Source: an uncultured Paracoccaceae bacterium
Lineage (GTDB): Bacteria > Pseudomonadota > Alphaproteobacteria > Rhodobacterales > Rhodobacteraceae
Length of the DNA stretch: 64,000 nt
Direction: 5' to 3'
Assembly: GCA_951812615.1 (NCBI GenBank)
Contig: CATOSU010000001.1
Coordinates: forward strand, 620,001 to 684,000
Shown here: one piece after another, positions 43,628 through 52,423 of the stretch
How the letters are laid out: every line of letters begins with the position of its first letter
How positions within the stretch are numbered: position 1 is the first letter of the stretch
Notes under the pieces: model-generated
What the model saw: the letters and a program-made list of their open reading frames with translations, nothing else
Database searches by the model: none
What the model was told of the DNA's origin: nothing
Program-made: the position numbers and the translations under genes

Positions 43628-43783
43628 TTTGATACTCCTTGCTGTTTTGCACAGGCCGGACCTGTGCTGAATTTGTCAGCGGTCGTTTTACGCAGCCGCG
43701 GACGCCTTGGGAACGGCAGGCCGGGGCGTTGGGCGGCGAATTCCACCCATCGGACCGCTTTTTTGCTTGTGGCGCACAATCTC

Positions 43784-43801
43784 CTGACAGATTAATGTCA
43801 G
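43784..43801. promoter_or_regulatory. 18-base dyad at the start of the WYL regulator gene
   Basis: CTGACA and TGTCAG flank GATTAA, ending two bases before ATG 43804 and overlapping an alternative ATG at 43795. Its position suggests autoregulation of the regulator that follows. Confidence 0.5.
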
Positions 43802-43803
43802 TT

Positions 43804-44487
43804 ATGGCCCGTTCTGACCGTCTTTATGCCCTGATCGACACGCTGCGCGATGGTGATCTGCACCGCGCCGAGGATCTGGCCGCGCGTTATGACGTGTCCG
43901 TGCGCACCATTTACCGGGACATGGACACGCTGCAGGCCTCCGGCATTCCGGTGCGCGGCACCCGCGGCACCGGCTATCGTGCCGGCAGAGCGACCGGCCT
44001 GCCCCCGCTGTCGCTGAGCGACGCGGAACTGGAGGCGCTGCAACTGGGCATAGCCATCGTCAGCGAGGCCGCGGACCCTGGCCTGCGCGCCGCCGCCGAA
44101 AGCCTCGGCGCGAAGATCGACGATCTGCTGCCCGTAGGCCCGGTGCCCGAAGACTGGGTTCTGGCCACATACCCGTTTGCCGACGCTGCGCGCGGGTTCG
44201 GCCTGCTGGCACCGATCCGGGCCGCGATACGCGGCCGGCAGAAGCTGGACGTCCGGTATCGCAACCGGGACGGTGCAGACCGGTCCGAAACCCTGCGCCC
44301 GTTGCTGGTGGAGCATTGGGGCCGGACATGGACCCTGACTGCATGGAGCGAGCCCCGCGCCGCATTTCAGGTGATCCGGGTCGACCTGATCGAAACTGTC
44401 ACCCCCCTGCCGGCGCTGTTCGTCGATGAGCCGGGCAAACGGCTCATCGACTGGCAGGCGCAAGGGAACGCGCCGGCGGAGTCCTAG
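43804..44487 (+). CDS. HTH_11/WYL-domain transcriptional regulator (YafY-like)
   Basis: A 227-residue regulator with an N-terminal winged HTH (MARSDRLYALIDTLRDGDLHRAEDLAARYDVSVRTIYRDM) and a WYL domain (residues about 130-220, LDVRYRNRDGADRSETLRPLL and WTLTAWSEPRAAFQVIRVD). WYL domains sense small ligands or nucleotides. Start 43804 gives the canonical family N-terminus; ATG 43795 would add three residues. It ends 28 bases from the convergent GYD gene. Confidence 0.9.
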   Translation: MARSDRLYALIDTLRDGDLHRAEDLAARYDVSVRTIYRDMDTLQASGIPVRGTRGTGYRAGRATGLPPLSLSDAELEALQLGIAIVSEAADPGLRAAAESLGAKIDDLLPVGPVPEDWVLATYPFADAARGFGLLAPIRAAIRGRQKLDVRYRNRDGADRSETLRPLLVEHWGRTWTLTAWSEPRAAFQVIRVDLIETVTPLPALFVDEPGKRLIDWQAQGNAPAES

Positions 44488-44515
44488 GATCGCCGTTGCG
44501 ACCTTAGGTCTTCGC

Positions 44516-44848
44516 TCAGCTGCCCGGCGGCGTGTAGGCGCCGGTCAGCGTGCCGGCCTTTTCGGCGATGGCGACGAAATCAGCGCTGGTCCAAGCCCGA
44601 ACCGTTTCCACGCGCGACGGCGAGCCCGAGGCGGACACAGCCATGCTGATCGCGGCCACGTCAGACCCGTCGGCGGCCTCGGATACAAGCACGATGTCGT
44701 TTGCGCCGGTGGTCATGTAGACGCCGATGACGCTGGCACCGACCTTGTCCAGCAGCGGTTGCAACGCCGCGCCGCGGTCTTCGGGCTTGGCCATCAGGCC
44801 CCTGATGCCCTCAGGCGAGTAAGATGCATAGGTAATGAAAAGCGGCAT
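44516..44848 (-). CDS. GYD-domain protein
   Basis: A 110-residue protein of the GYD family (MPLFITYASYSPEGIRGLMA start, LLDKVGASVIGVYMTTGANDIVLVSEA core). GYD proteins are small, of unknown biochemical role, often near WYL regulators and glyoxalase-type genes. GGAGG precedes the ATG. Confidence 0.9.
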   Translation of the reverse strand: MPLFITYASYSPEGIRGLMAKPEDRGAALQPLLDKVGASVIGVYMTTGANDIVLVSEAADGSDVAAISMAVSASGSPSRVETVRAWTSADFVAIAEKAGTLTGAYTPPGS

Positions 44849-45103
44849 GTCGTTCCTCCAATGGAATCAGTTCCCGGCCGGTGAATCAGGCGCAAACAAC
44901 AGGACGACCCGCGCGCAATGGACGCTTCCACGCGATATCTCACCAGCTTCGGTCTTGGTTGTTCCGGCAAACATGCCGGAAGGTCACGCGCTTACGCTGC
45001 CCGTTCCCCGTTCCGCGCCCTTGTCAGGCGACTCTTTCGTTTTTTGGATACCGCTGAGAGTTTAGCACGAACCCAAGGGCTGCACCTAATGGTTCCTGAA
45101 AAC

Positions 45104-46183
45104 TCAGCCCGGGAAGACGAAGCACCGGTCGCGGCGGATCGTCAGCCACATCACCTTGCCCGGTTTCGGCAGGAACACGTTGGGCACGGTGGCCTTGAGA
45201 ACCGAGCCGTCGTAATCCATGCAGAATTCAACCAGGCTTTCATGGCCCAGAAACCTTGCGCGCTGAACCACGCAGCGCGCCGGGACACCATCGGTCGGGG
45301 TCGGAAGCGGCCCCTTGCCGTCGCGGTCGAAATCGATGCGCACATGCTGGGGCCGGAACACGATATCGACCTTCGTGCCGTCAGGGATGCCGGGGGCAAG
45401 GAACTGGCCAAAGGGCGTCCTTGCAAGTGCACCGTTAACTTCCGCTGTCAACACATTGGTATCGCTGAAAAATGATACAGCGGCCCGGTCGATGGGACGG
45501 GTATAGACGTTATAGGGCGCGCCCACCTGAACGATCTGCCCGTCGCGCATCAGCGCGATCTCGTCGGCCATGCGCATCGCTTCTTCGGGTTCGTGGGTGA
45601 CCAGCAGAACGGCGGTTTCCTCGGCTTTAAGCAGGTCCAGCGTTTGGTCGCGGATGCCATCGCGCAACCGGTTGTCCAGCCCCGAGAACGGTTCATCCAT
45701 CAGCATCACGCGCGGTTTCGGTGCCAGCGCACGTGCCAGTGCAACGCGTTGTTGTTCACCGCCCGACAACTGATGCGGGAAACTGTCGATGAAGCGCAGC
45801 AGATCCACCTGTGCCAGCAATTCCTCGACCCGCGCGCGCCGCTCGGACTTCGGTCCGCGCAGGCCAAAAGCAACGTTATCGGCCACGCTGAGATGCGGAA
45901 ACAGGGCAAAATCCTGAAACATCAGCCCGATGCCCCGGCGTTCCGGCGGCGTCCGGGTGACCGGGTCGGCAATCAGCGACCCGTCGACATAGATCTCTCC
46001 GCTGTCCTGCCCTTCGATCCCGGCGATCATCCGCAGCGTGGTGGATTTGCCGCACCCCGACGGGCCCAGCAGACAGGTGACCTGCCCGGGCAGAATGGAA
46101 AGTGAGACGTCAACAACCACGTCCCGGCCGTCGAAGCGGCGGGTCAGGTTGCGGATCTCAAGCCTTGGAACAGGAGGTTGCAC
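45104..46183 (-). CDS. ABC transporter ATPase, iron(III) FbpC-like with TOBE domain
   Basis: A 359-residue ABC ATPase: Walker A GPSGCGKSTTLRMIAGIEG near residue 38, signature LSGGEQQRVALARALAP, Walker B PRVMLMDEPFSGLD, switch His in VTHEPEEAMRMAD, and a C-terminal TOBE-like region (PQHVRIDFDRD). It resembles FbpC/CysA-type importers. GTG 46183 is preferred because CAAGAG lies seven bases ahead; TTG 46189 and ATG 46222 are alternatives. No permease or binding-protein gene is adjacent, so its partner is elsewhere. Iron as substrate is inferred. Confidence 0.8.
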   Translation of the reverse strand: MQPPVPRLEIRNLTRRFDGRDVVVDVSLSILPGQVTCLLGPSGCGKSTTLRMIAGIEGQDSGEIYVDGSLIADPVTRTPPERRGIGLMFQDFALFPHLSVADNVAFGLRGPKSERRARVEELLAQVDLLRFIDSFPHQLSGGEQQRVALARALAPKPRVMLMDEPFSGLDNRLRDGIRDQTLDLLKAEETAVLLVTHEPEEAMRMADEIALMRDGQIVQVGAPYNVYTRPIDRAAVSFFSDTNVLTAEVNGALARTPFGQFLAPGIPDGTKVDIVFRPQHVRIDFDRDGKGPLPTPTDGVPARCVVQRARFLGHESLVEFCMDYDGSVLKATVPNVFLPKPGKVMWLTIRRDRCFVFPG

Positions 46184-46261
46184 CGTCAAACTCTTGTGAT
46201 CCCGACGAATTCCATCGGGCATTCGCGCACTTACCAACGCAGAGGATGCGGCGCAAGCAGG

Positions 46262-47374
46262 TCATCCGGCGCGGGCGTCGTCCAGAACCGCGCGCACTGC
46301 GTCCTGTGGCACGTCGGCGGTGACAAAGGCCGACCCGATCCCGCGGGCCAGAATGAAGCGGAGCGTGCCGTCGACCACCTTCTTGTCCTGCGCCATCAGC
46401 GCCATCAGCGCAGCGGTATCGGGCAGTTCGCCGGGGATATCGCGCAGGTCCACCTTCATGCCCATGGCCGCCAGATGCGCGCGCACGCGACTGGGGTCTT
46501 CCTGCGCGCACAGGCCCAGCCGGGCCGACAGCTCGAAGGCCAGCCCACAGCCGATGGCCACGCCTTCGCCATGCAGCAGCCGGTCGGAATAGCCCGTGGC
46601 CGCTTCCAGCGCGTGACAGAACGTGTGCCCGAGGTTCAGCAGAGCCCGGTCGCCCTGCTCGGTTTCGTCACGGGCCACAATATCGGCCTTCATCTGAACC
46701 GACCGCGTCACCGCCCTGACCCGCGCCGCCATGTCGCCGGTGGCCAGCGCCGGGCCGTTGCGTTCCAGCCATTCGAAAAACGTGGCATCGCCCAGCAACC
46801 CGTATTTGACGACCTCGCCATAGCCGGCAAGCAAATCGCGCGGTGTCAGGCTGCTCAGCACATCGGTATCGGCCAGCACCAGCGAGGGCTGATGAAAGGC
46901 GCCGATCAGGTTCTTGCCCTGCGGCGCGTTGATCCCGGTCTTGCCGCCGACCGAGCTGTCGACCTGCGCCAGAAGCGAGGTCGGGATTTGCACGAACCGC
47001 ACGCCCCGGCGCAGAACAGCCGCGGCAAATCCCGCAAGATCGCCGATCACCCCGCCGCCCAGCGCAACGACGATGTCATTGCGTTCGATCTTCTGAGCCA
47101 GCAGCCATTCCACCGCGCGTTCGAAATGCGGCCAGCTCTTGGTCGCCTCCCCCGCCGGCAGGGCCAGCGCCGTCATCGCGATGCCCGCCGCCTCCAGCCC
47201 GGCGCGCAACGCATCGAGATGCAGCGCAGCGACGGTTTCATCCGTCAGAACCGCCACACGCGGACGACGCAGCAGCGGCGCTATCTCTTCCCCGGCGCGG
47301 GCCAGCAGGCCGGGGCCGATCTTGACGTCATAGGCGCGGGCCCCAAGCTCCACGCGAACGGTTTCCTGCATCAA
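46262..47374 (-). CDS. aroB: 3-Dehydroquinate synthase
   Basis: Second step of the shikimate pathway. A 370-residue enzyme with PAGEATKSWPHFERAVEWLL, ALGGGVIGDLAGFAAAVLRRG near residue 104, QIPTSLLAQVDSSVGGKTGIN and the metal His in LNLGHTFCHALE. The start overlaps the aroK stop by four bases. Confidence 0.97.
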   Translation of the reverse strand: MMQETVRVELGARAYDVKIGPGLLARAGEEIAPLLRRPRVAVLTDETVAALHLDALRAGLEAAGIAMTALALPAGEATKSWPHFERAVEWLLAQKIERNDIVVALGGGVIGDLAGFAAAVLRRGVRFVQIPTSLLAQVDSSVGGKTGINAPQGKNLIGAFHQPSLVLADTDVLSSLTPRDLLAGYGEVVKYGLLGDATFFEWLERNGPALATGDMAARVRAVTRSVQMKADIVARDETEQGDRALLNLGHTFCHALEAATGYSDRLLHGEGVAIGCGLAFELSARLGLCAQEDPSRVRAHLAAMGMKVDLRDIPGELPDTAALMALMAQDKKVVDGTLRFILARGIGSAFVTADVPQDAVRAVLDDARAG

Positions 47375-47958
47375 AGGCGCTCCAGCACATCCGGTCGGGT
47401 CAGAAGCGCCGCAATCACCCGCTCAACCATTTCATCGATCGAAACCTGGCCATCGGAGGACACTTCGAGGTCAGCCTTTGCATAGAGCGGCACGCGCGCC
47501 TCGTAGAGAGCGCCAAGTGTCGCGCGCGGATTGCCCGTGCGCAAAAGTGGCCGGGTTTCCTTGTGCCGGACCCGGTTCCACAGCACCTGCAGATCGGCGC
47601 GAAGCCAGACAGACACGCCCTTTTCAGAAATCATCGCACGGTTGTCGGCCCGCAGAAACGCGCCGCCCCCGGTGGACAGGATGCCGCGTTTCTCTTCCAG
47701 CAGGCGCGCGATGACCTGGCTTTCCTTTTCGCGGAAGAACGGTTCGCCATCGCGTTCGAAGATCTCCGGAATGGTCATGTTCGCGGCCGTTTCGATCTCG
47801 GCGTCGCTGTCCAGAAACGGCACATCCAGACGCGCGGCCAGCGCCCGACCCACGGCGGTTTTGCCGGCTCCCATCATTCCGACCATGGCCACGGTCTTGG
47901 ACAGTCTGTACCGGCTCGACAAGTCCGGATCGGCCGTGACATGCTTAATTTCGCTCAT
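47371..47958 (-). CDS. aroK: Shikimate kinase
   Basis: A 195-residue kinase with Walker A GMMGAGKTAVGR (residues 27-38), FLDSDAEIETAANMTIPEIF (shikimate binding DxD) and STGGGAFLRADNRAMI. It is coupled to aroB, as in most proteobacteria. The upstream 79-base gap separates it from the divergent small membrane gene and contains an AT-rich TATATA. Confidence 0.96.
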   Translation of the reverse strand: MSEIKHVTADPDLSSRYRLSKTVAMVGMMGAGKTAVGRALAARLDVPFLDSDAEIETAANMTIPEIFERDGEPFFREKESQVIARLLEEKRGILSTGGGAFLRADNRAMISEKGVSVWLRADLQVLWNRVRHKETRPLLRTGNPRATLGALYEARVPLYAKADLEVSSDGQVSIDEMVERVIAALLTRPDVLERL

Positions 47959-48037
47959 CTTTCAGTGAATGACGTGATCTTGTGCAAAAGGCCATATATA
48001 ACTTGCGCCAAAACCAAAATACCGAGGCAGACGAAAC

Positions 48038-48190
48038 GTGATACGGAACATCCTTAAATACCTGTTTTTCCTTATCATATTGGGATTCGCGGCTTTGACT
48101 GCCTACACTTATGTTGCGCCCTTCTTCGGTGTCGATTTCGCGCCGCCACAGTCCGAGGTGCGGCAGCCGGTAACGCTCCATGCGGAATAG
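48038..48190 (+). CDS. 50-residue membrane protein
   Basis: GTG 48038 with GAGG seven to ten bases ahead opens a frame with one TM (IRNILKYLFFLIILGFAALT), then YTYVAPFFGVDFAPPQ and SEVRQPVTLHAE. It overlaps the next gene's start by 11 bases, supporting translation. Topology: cytoplasmic N-terminus with a periplasmic tail. No family is known. It shares an operon with a large secreted protein and xerD. Confidence 0.6.
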   Translation: MIRNILKYLFFLIILGFAALTAYTYVAPFFGVDFAPPQSEVRQPVTLHAE

Positions 48191-49697
48191 GCTGGCCTTA
48201 CTTGCCTGTCTTTTCCCTCTGGCCGTCACGGCGCAGGAACCGCTGTCGGCAATCGACTGGCTGACGATTCCGCCAGCCGGAGACCGGGCCGGCCAGATCC
48301 TGCTGGAACCGCCGGTTGCCGAATCCGGCACCGGCCCCGAAATCACCGTGACCCCGCTGGCAACGCTGGAGCGGCCCATCGGGCTGGTGCCGGCGCATGT
48401 CACCGGGCTGCCCGTGGAAATGTGGCAGGCCAGCACGCTGGAGGACGTGGTCCGGCGGATCGGATCCGCTGATGTCAGCCAGACCCCGGCGATGCAGACG
48501 CTGCTCTATACACTGCTTCTGGCCGAGACGCTGCCGCCGGCGGGCAACGACGCGTCCGAAACCTTTCTGCTGGCCCGGCTGGAACGGTTGTTCGGGCTTG
48601 GCGCGGTCGAGCCTGCACAGGCGATGATCGACACTGCCGGGGCAGAAAGCACACCACAGCGCTTTGCGGTCTGGTTCGATGCGACATTGCTGTCGGGGGA
48701 CGAAACCTTCAGCTGCGCGGCGCTGAACCGGTCACCGCATCTGAGCGACGATTACCGTGCGCGGATGTTCTGCACGCTGCGCAAGGGCGACTGGAGTGCG
48801 GCGGCGGTCATGCTGGACGCGGCGCGGGCGCTGAACCTGATGCCGCAGGACGACCTGTTTCTACTGGACCGCTTCCTGAATCCCGACCTTTATGAACTGG
48901 CGCCGCCCCTGCCGGTGCCGCAGGATCCCGACCCGCTGACCTTCCGCCTGTTCGAAGCGATCGGGGAACCCTTGCCGACCGCGCCCCTGCCCCGGCGCTT
49001 TGCGGTGGCCGATCTTCGCGATCTTGCCGGCTGGAAAGCCCAGCTGGAAGCGGCCGAGCGGCTGGCCCGCACCGGTGCGATCAGCCCCAACCGGTTGTTG
49101 GGCGTCTATACCGACCGGCTGCCGGCGGCCTCAGGCGGGGTGTGGGACCGGGTGGAGGCAATTCAGCGGTTTGACACCGCGCTGAGCACCCGCAGCGCCG
49201 ACGCGGTGACCAAAACGCTGCCCGAAGCCTGGGCCGCGATGCGGGCGTCGGGGCTGGAGGTGCCGTTTTCGACGCTGTTCGCTGACCGGCTGGCGGTGGT
49301 GCCGCTGACGGACCCGGAGGCGCGCGCGCTGGCCTATCGTATCCGGCTGTTGTCGCCCGATTACGAGGCCGCGGCGGCAGGTGCGCCCGGTGGCCGGGAA
49401 GAGGCCTATCTGGCCGCGCTGGCGCAGGGCGAACCGCCGGCGCAGATGCCCGGCGAATTGCAGCAGGCTGTATCGGACGGGTTTGCCAACCCGCCCGTCG
49501 CCCCGCCGGCCTACCAGATGTATCTCGATACCGGGCGGCTGGGTGAAGTGATCCTGGCGGCGATATCGACCTTTGCCAGCGGTCACCGGGGCAACCTGAA
49601 GGACCTGACCGATTCGCTGCAACTGCTGCGCTCCGTCGGGCTCGAAGACACGGCCCGGCGCGCGGCATTGCAGCTGCTGCTTCTGGGAACGGGCTGA
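48180..49697 (+). CDS. Secreted protein of unknown function, 505 residues
   Basis: Signal peptide MRNRLALLACLFPLAVTAQE with cleavage after AQ, then a mainly helical protein with TPR-like stretches (LLARLERLFGLGAVEPAQAMIDTAG, MFCTLRKGDWSAAAVMLDAAR, AERLARTGAISPNRLLGVYT) and a two-Cys pair (FSCAALNR, MFCTLRKG). I do not recognise a named domain. It is placed between a small membrane protein and xerD with a three-base gap, an arrangement I associate with Rhodobacteraceae, suggesting an envelope or division link. Confidence 0.75.
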   Translation: MRNRLALLACLFPLAVTAQEPLSAIDWLTIPPAGDRAGQILLEPPVAESGTGPEITVTPLATLERPIGLVPAHVTGLPVEMWQASTLEDVVRRIGSADVSQTPAMQTLLYTLLLAETLPPAGNDASETFLLARLERLFGLGAVEPAQAMIDTAGAESTPQRFAVWFDATLLSGDETFSCAALNRSPHLSDDYRARMFCTLRKGDWSAAAVMLDAARALNLMPQDDLFLLDRFLNPDLYELAPPLPVPQDPDPLTFRLFEAIGEPLPTAPLPRRFAVADLRDLAGWKAQLEAAERLARTGAISPNRLLGVYTDRLPAASGGVWDRVEAIQRFDTALSTRSADAVTKTLPEAWAAMRASGLEVPFSTLFADRLAVVPLTDPEARALAYRIRLLSPDYEAAAAGAPGGREEAYLAALAQGEPPAQMPGELQQAVSDGFANPPVAPPAYQMYLDTGRLGEVILAAISTFASGHRGNLKDLTDSLQLLRSVGLEDTARRAALQLLLLGTG

Positions 49698-49700
49698 GCG

Positions 49701-50654
49701 ATGGCGGGTCCGGCAGCCGCGCAGGACTGGATCAGCGTATTTCTCGAGGCGCAGGCGGCCGAACTCGGCGCGGCCCGCAACACGTTGCTGGCCTATGGCC
49801 GCGACCTGAAGGACTTCACCGACTGGCTGACCCGGCAGGGCGCCAGCCCGGGCACCGCGGAACAGGCGCAGATCGAGGCCTATCTGGTGAATTGCGATGC
49901 GCAGGGGCTGGCCAAGTCCACGCGGGCGCGCCGGCTGTCCTCGATCAAACAGCTGTATCGCTTCGCCTACGAAGAAGGCTGGCGTCCGGATAATCCCGCG
50001 CTGCGCATCACCGGGCCGGGCAAGGACCGGCGCCTGCCCAAGACCCTGAGCGTGGACGAGGTGGACCGCCTGCTGAGCGCAGCGCGCAGCACAGGCCGGA
50101 CCGAGGCCGACCGCCTGCGCAACACCTGCCTGATGGAGCTGCTCTATGCCACAGGAATGCGGGTGAGCGAGCTGGTTTCGCTGCCGGTGGCCGCGACGCG
50201 CGGCGATCCCGGCCTGCTGCTGATCCTCGGCAAGGGCGGCAAGGAACGAATGGTGCCGCTGTCGCCGCCGGCCAGATCGGCACTGGCGGTATGGCTGACG
50301 AAACGCGACGCGGCAGAAGAGGCGCAGGTGAAGACGGGCAAGCGGGCGTCGCCCTTCCTGTTTCCGTCGCGCAGCGCTGACGGCTACCTGACCCGGCACC
50401 GGTTTTACCTGCTGATCAAAGACATCGCAGTCCGGGCCGGTGTCAGCCCGGCCAAGGTCACCCCGCACACGCTGCGCCACGCCTTTGCCACGCATCTGCT
50501 GGCCAACGGCGCCGATCTGCGGTCGATCCAGACCTTGTTGGGGCACGCCGACGTGGGCACGACCGAGATTTACACCCACGTTCTCGAAGAACGGCTGTCG
50601 CGGCTGGTGCTGGAGCATCATCCGCTGGCCGGTGGTGAGGGGTCGGGCGAGTAA
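49701..50654 (+). CDS. xerD: Tyrosine recombinase XerD
   Basis: A 317-residue site-specific recombinase for chromosome dimer resolution. Catalytic residues: Arg154 in YATGMRVSEL, Lys in GKGGKERMVPL, HTLRHAFATHLLANGADLRS (H-x-x-R), LGHADVGTTEIYTHV with the active Tyr near 290. N-terminal SAM-like domain covers residues 10-95. No mobile element surrounds it, so it is the housekeeping XerD. Confidence 0.92.
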   Translation: MAGPAAAQDWISVFLEAQAAELGAARNTLLAYGRDLKDFTDWLTRQGASPGTAEQAQIEAYLVNCDAQGLAKSTRARRLSSIKQLYRFAYEEGWRPDNPALRITGPGKDRRLPKTLSVDEVDRLLSAARSTGRTEADRLRNTCLMELLYATGMRVSELVSLPVAATRGDPGLLLILGKGGKERMVPLSPPARSALAVWLTKRDAAEEAQVKTGKRASPFLFPSRSADGYLTRHRFYLLIKDIAVRAGVSPAKVTPHTLRHAFATHLLANGADLRSIQTLLGHADVGTTEIYTHVLEERLSRLVLEHHPLAGGEGSGE

Positions 50655-50880
50655 AGGCGTAAAGGTATCAGGCCCTCGGCACATGGCTTTTGCAACCACG
50701 TAAACCCTGTGCCCGTGCCCGGTTAACAGCGCGTAGCGCCCCGGCGTACGACTGCGCCGCACCTCAGAGGACACACCGGAGCGCGTGACCAAAACGCATC
50801 AGTCCCTGAAAACACAGGTGCAACCCGATGGTGATGGCCGGCACCCGGCCCGGTATCAGGCAACTTGTTTCCGCACCCCC

Positions 50881-50909
50881 TTGATTGCGCCCGCAGCGGC
50901 CCCCATAAC
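50881..50909 (+). promoter_or_regulatory. Candidate promoter of the CNNM gene
   Basis: TTGATT (50881-50886), a 17-base spacer and CATAAC (50904-50909) form a fair sigma-70 pair, with the ribosome site GAAGAAGGG just before the start. The rest of the 282-base gap after xerD holds no recognisable gene. Confidence 0.45.
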
Positions 50910-50936
50910 CCCTGAAGAAGGGTAAAACACATCGAA

Positions 50937-52247
50937 ATGGACACACAGTCAGCCACCATCGACGGCGCATTCTGGATCACCGCCGGCGCCATTCTGCTCC
51001 TCCTCGTCCTCTCCGCTTTCTTCTCGGGCTCCGAAACCGCGCTGACGGCGGCGTCGCGCGGCAAGCTGCGGGCACAGGCGGACAAGGGCGCGCGCGGGGC
51101 CAAGCGGGCGCTGGCGATCACCGAGGACAATGAACGCCTGATCGGCTCGGTCCTGCTGGGCAACAACCTGGTCAACATTCTCGCCACGGCGCTTGCGACC
51201 GCGCTCTTTGCCCGCGCCTTCGGCGAAAACGCCGTGGCCATTGCGACGCTGGTGATGACCGTCCTGGTGCTGGTCTTTGCCGAGGTCCTGCCCAAAACCT
51301 ATGCCATCACGAACGCCGAGCGGGCCGCGGCCGCCGTGGCCGGGCCGATCAGCGTGATCGTCACCGTTTTTGCCCCGCTGGTGGGGGCCGTGCGCCTGCT
51401 GGTGCGCGGCGTGCTGCGCATCTTCGGCGTCCGGATCGACCCGGACAGCCATATCATGGCCATGCGCGAAGAAATCGCCGGGGCACTGCAGCTGGGCCAT
51501 TCCGAAGGCGTGGTCGAAAAAGAGGATCGCGACCGTATCCTCGGAGCGTTGGATCTGGGCGACCGTGCGGTGGAAGAGATCATGCTGCACCGCTCCGGTA
51601 TTCAGATGATCGATGCCGATGCCGACCCCGAGGTGATCCTGCAGCAATGCCTGGAAAGCCCGCACACCCGGCTGCCGGTGTTCAAGGACCACCCCGAGAA
51701 CATCACCGGCGTGGTCCACGCCAAGGATCTGTTCCGCAATCTCTATGCCCAGATCAGCGGGCCCGAGGGGGATGCCTCGAAGCTCAAGACCTTTGACATC
51801 AGCGCGGTGGCCACGCCGCCCTATTTCGTCCCGGAAACCACCACGCTGGACGACCAGATGCGCGAATTCCTGCGCCTGCGCAGCCATTTCGCGCTGGTGG
51901 TGGACGAATACGGCTCGCTTCAGGGGCTGATCACGCTGGAGGACATCCTCGAAGAGATCGTGGGCGAGATCAGCGACGAATTCGACACCGGCGAAGAATT
52001 GGGCATCGTCCGCAATGCCGATGGCAGCTACACGGTTGACGGGGCAACCACCATCCGTGACCTCAACCGGGCGCTGGACTGGTCGCTGCCGGACGAGATG
52101 GCCAATACGGTTGCCGGGCTGGTCATCCACGAGGCGCAGATGATCCCGACCCCGGGTCAGGTGTTCAGCTTCTACGGGTTCCGTTTCGAAGTGACCGAGC
52201 GGGAAGGCAACCGGATCACCGGGCTGAAGATCCGCAAGTTGCTCTAG
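50937..52247 (+). CDS. CNNM/CorC-type transporter (DUF21-CBS)
   Basis: A 436-residue membrane protein: N-terminal DUF21 domain with four TM (ALLLLVLSAFFSGSETALTAASRG, the FSGSETALTA signature), a tandem CBS pair (residues about 220-345), and a C-terminal CorC/HlyC domain (GYRFEVTEREGNRITGLKI). CNNM proteins export magnesium or cobalt and are sometimes mislabelled haemolysins. It probably ends its own transcription unit. Confidence 0.93.
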   Translation: MDTQSATIDGAFWITAGAILLLLVLSAFFSGSETALTAASRGKLRAQADKGARGAKRALAITEDNERLIGSVLLGNNLVNILATALATALFARAFGENAVAIATLVMTVLVLVFAEVLPKTYAITNAERAAAAVAGPISVIVTVFAPLVGAVRLLVRGVLRIFGVRIDPDSHIMAMREEIAGALQLGHSEGVVEKEDRDRILGALDLGDRAVEEIMLHRSGIQMIDADADPEVILQQCLESPHTRLPVFKDHPENITGVVHAKDLFRNLYAQISGPEGDASKLKTFDISAVATPPYFVPETTTLDDQMREFLRLRSHFALVVDEYGSLQGLITLEDILEEIVGEISDEFDTGEELGIVRNADGSYTVDGATTIRDLNRALDWSLPDEMANTVAGLVIHEAQMIPTPGQVFSFYGFRFEVTEREGNRITGLKIRKLL

Positions 52248-52423
52248 TGCCGCGGGCAGACCGGTTGACGCCACGCGTATCGATCCGCCGCTGTGCTTTG
52301 CCCGGACTGTGATCTTACGGGCCCGGGTGACGCGTTTCACGCCGATCTCGTGTTTTTGCCACCTGTTCGGCTGCTTGCAAATCAGCCGCACAAGCGACGA
52401 CGCCCCCGGCACAAGTCCATGCT

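Noticed and set aside
45051-45100. GCTGAGAG followed by ACCC and ACCTAATGG, resembling a thiamine riboswitch
   Set aside because: The conserved GGGGTG helix and the CTGATCTGGATAATGCCAGCG block are absent, and the gene on that strand is not a thiamine gene.
49701-50654. Integrase of a mobile element
   Set aside because: Sequence is XerD-like, neighbours are housekeeping genes and no attachment repeats or cargo are visible.
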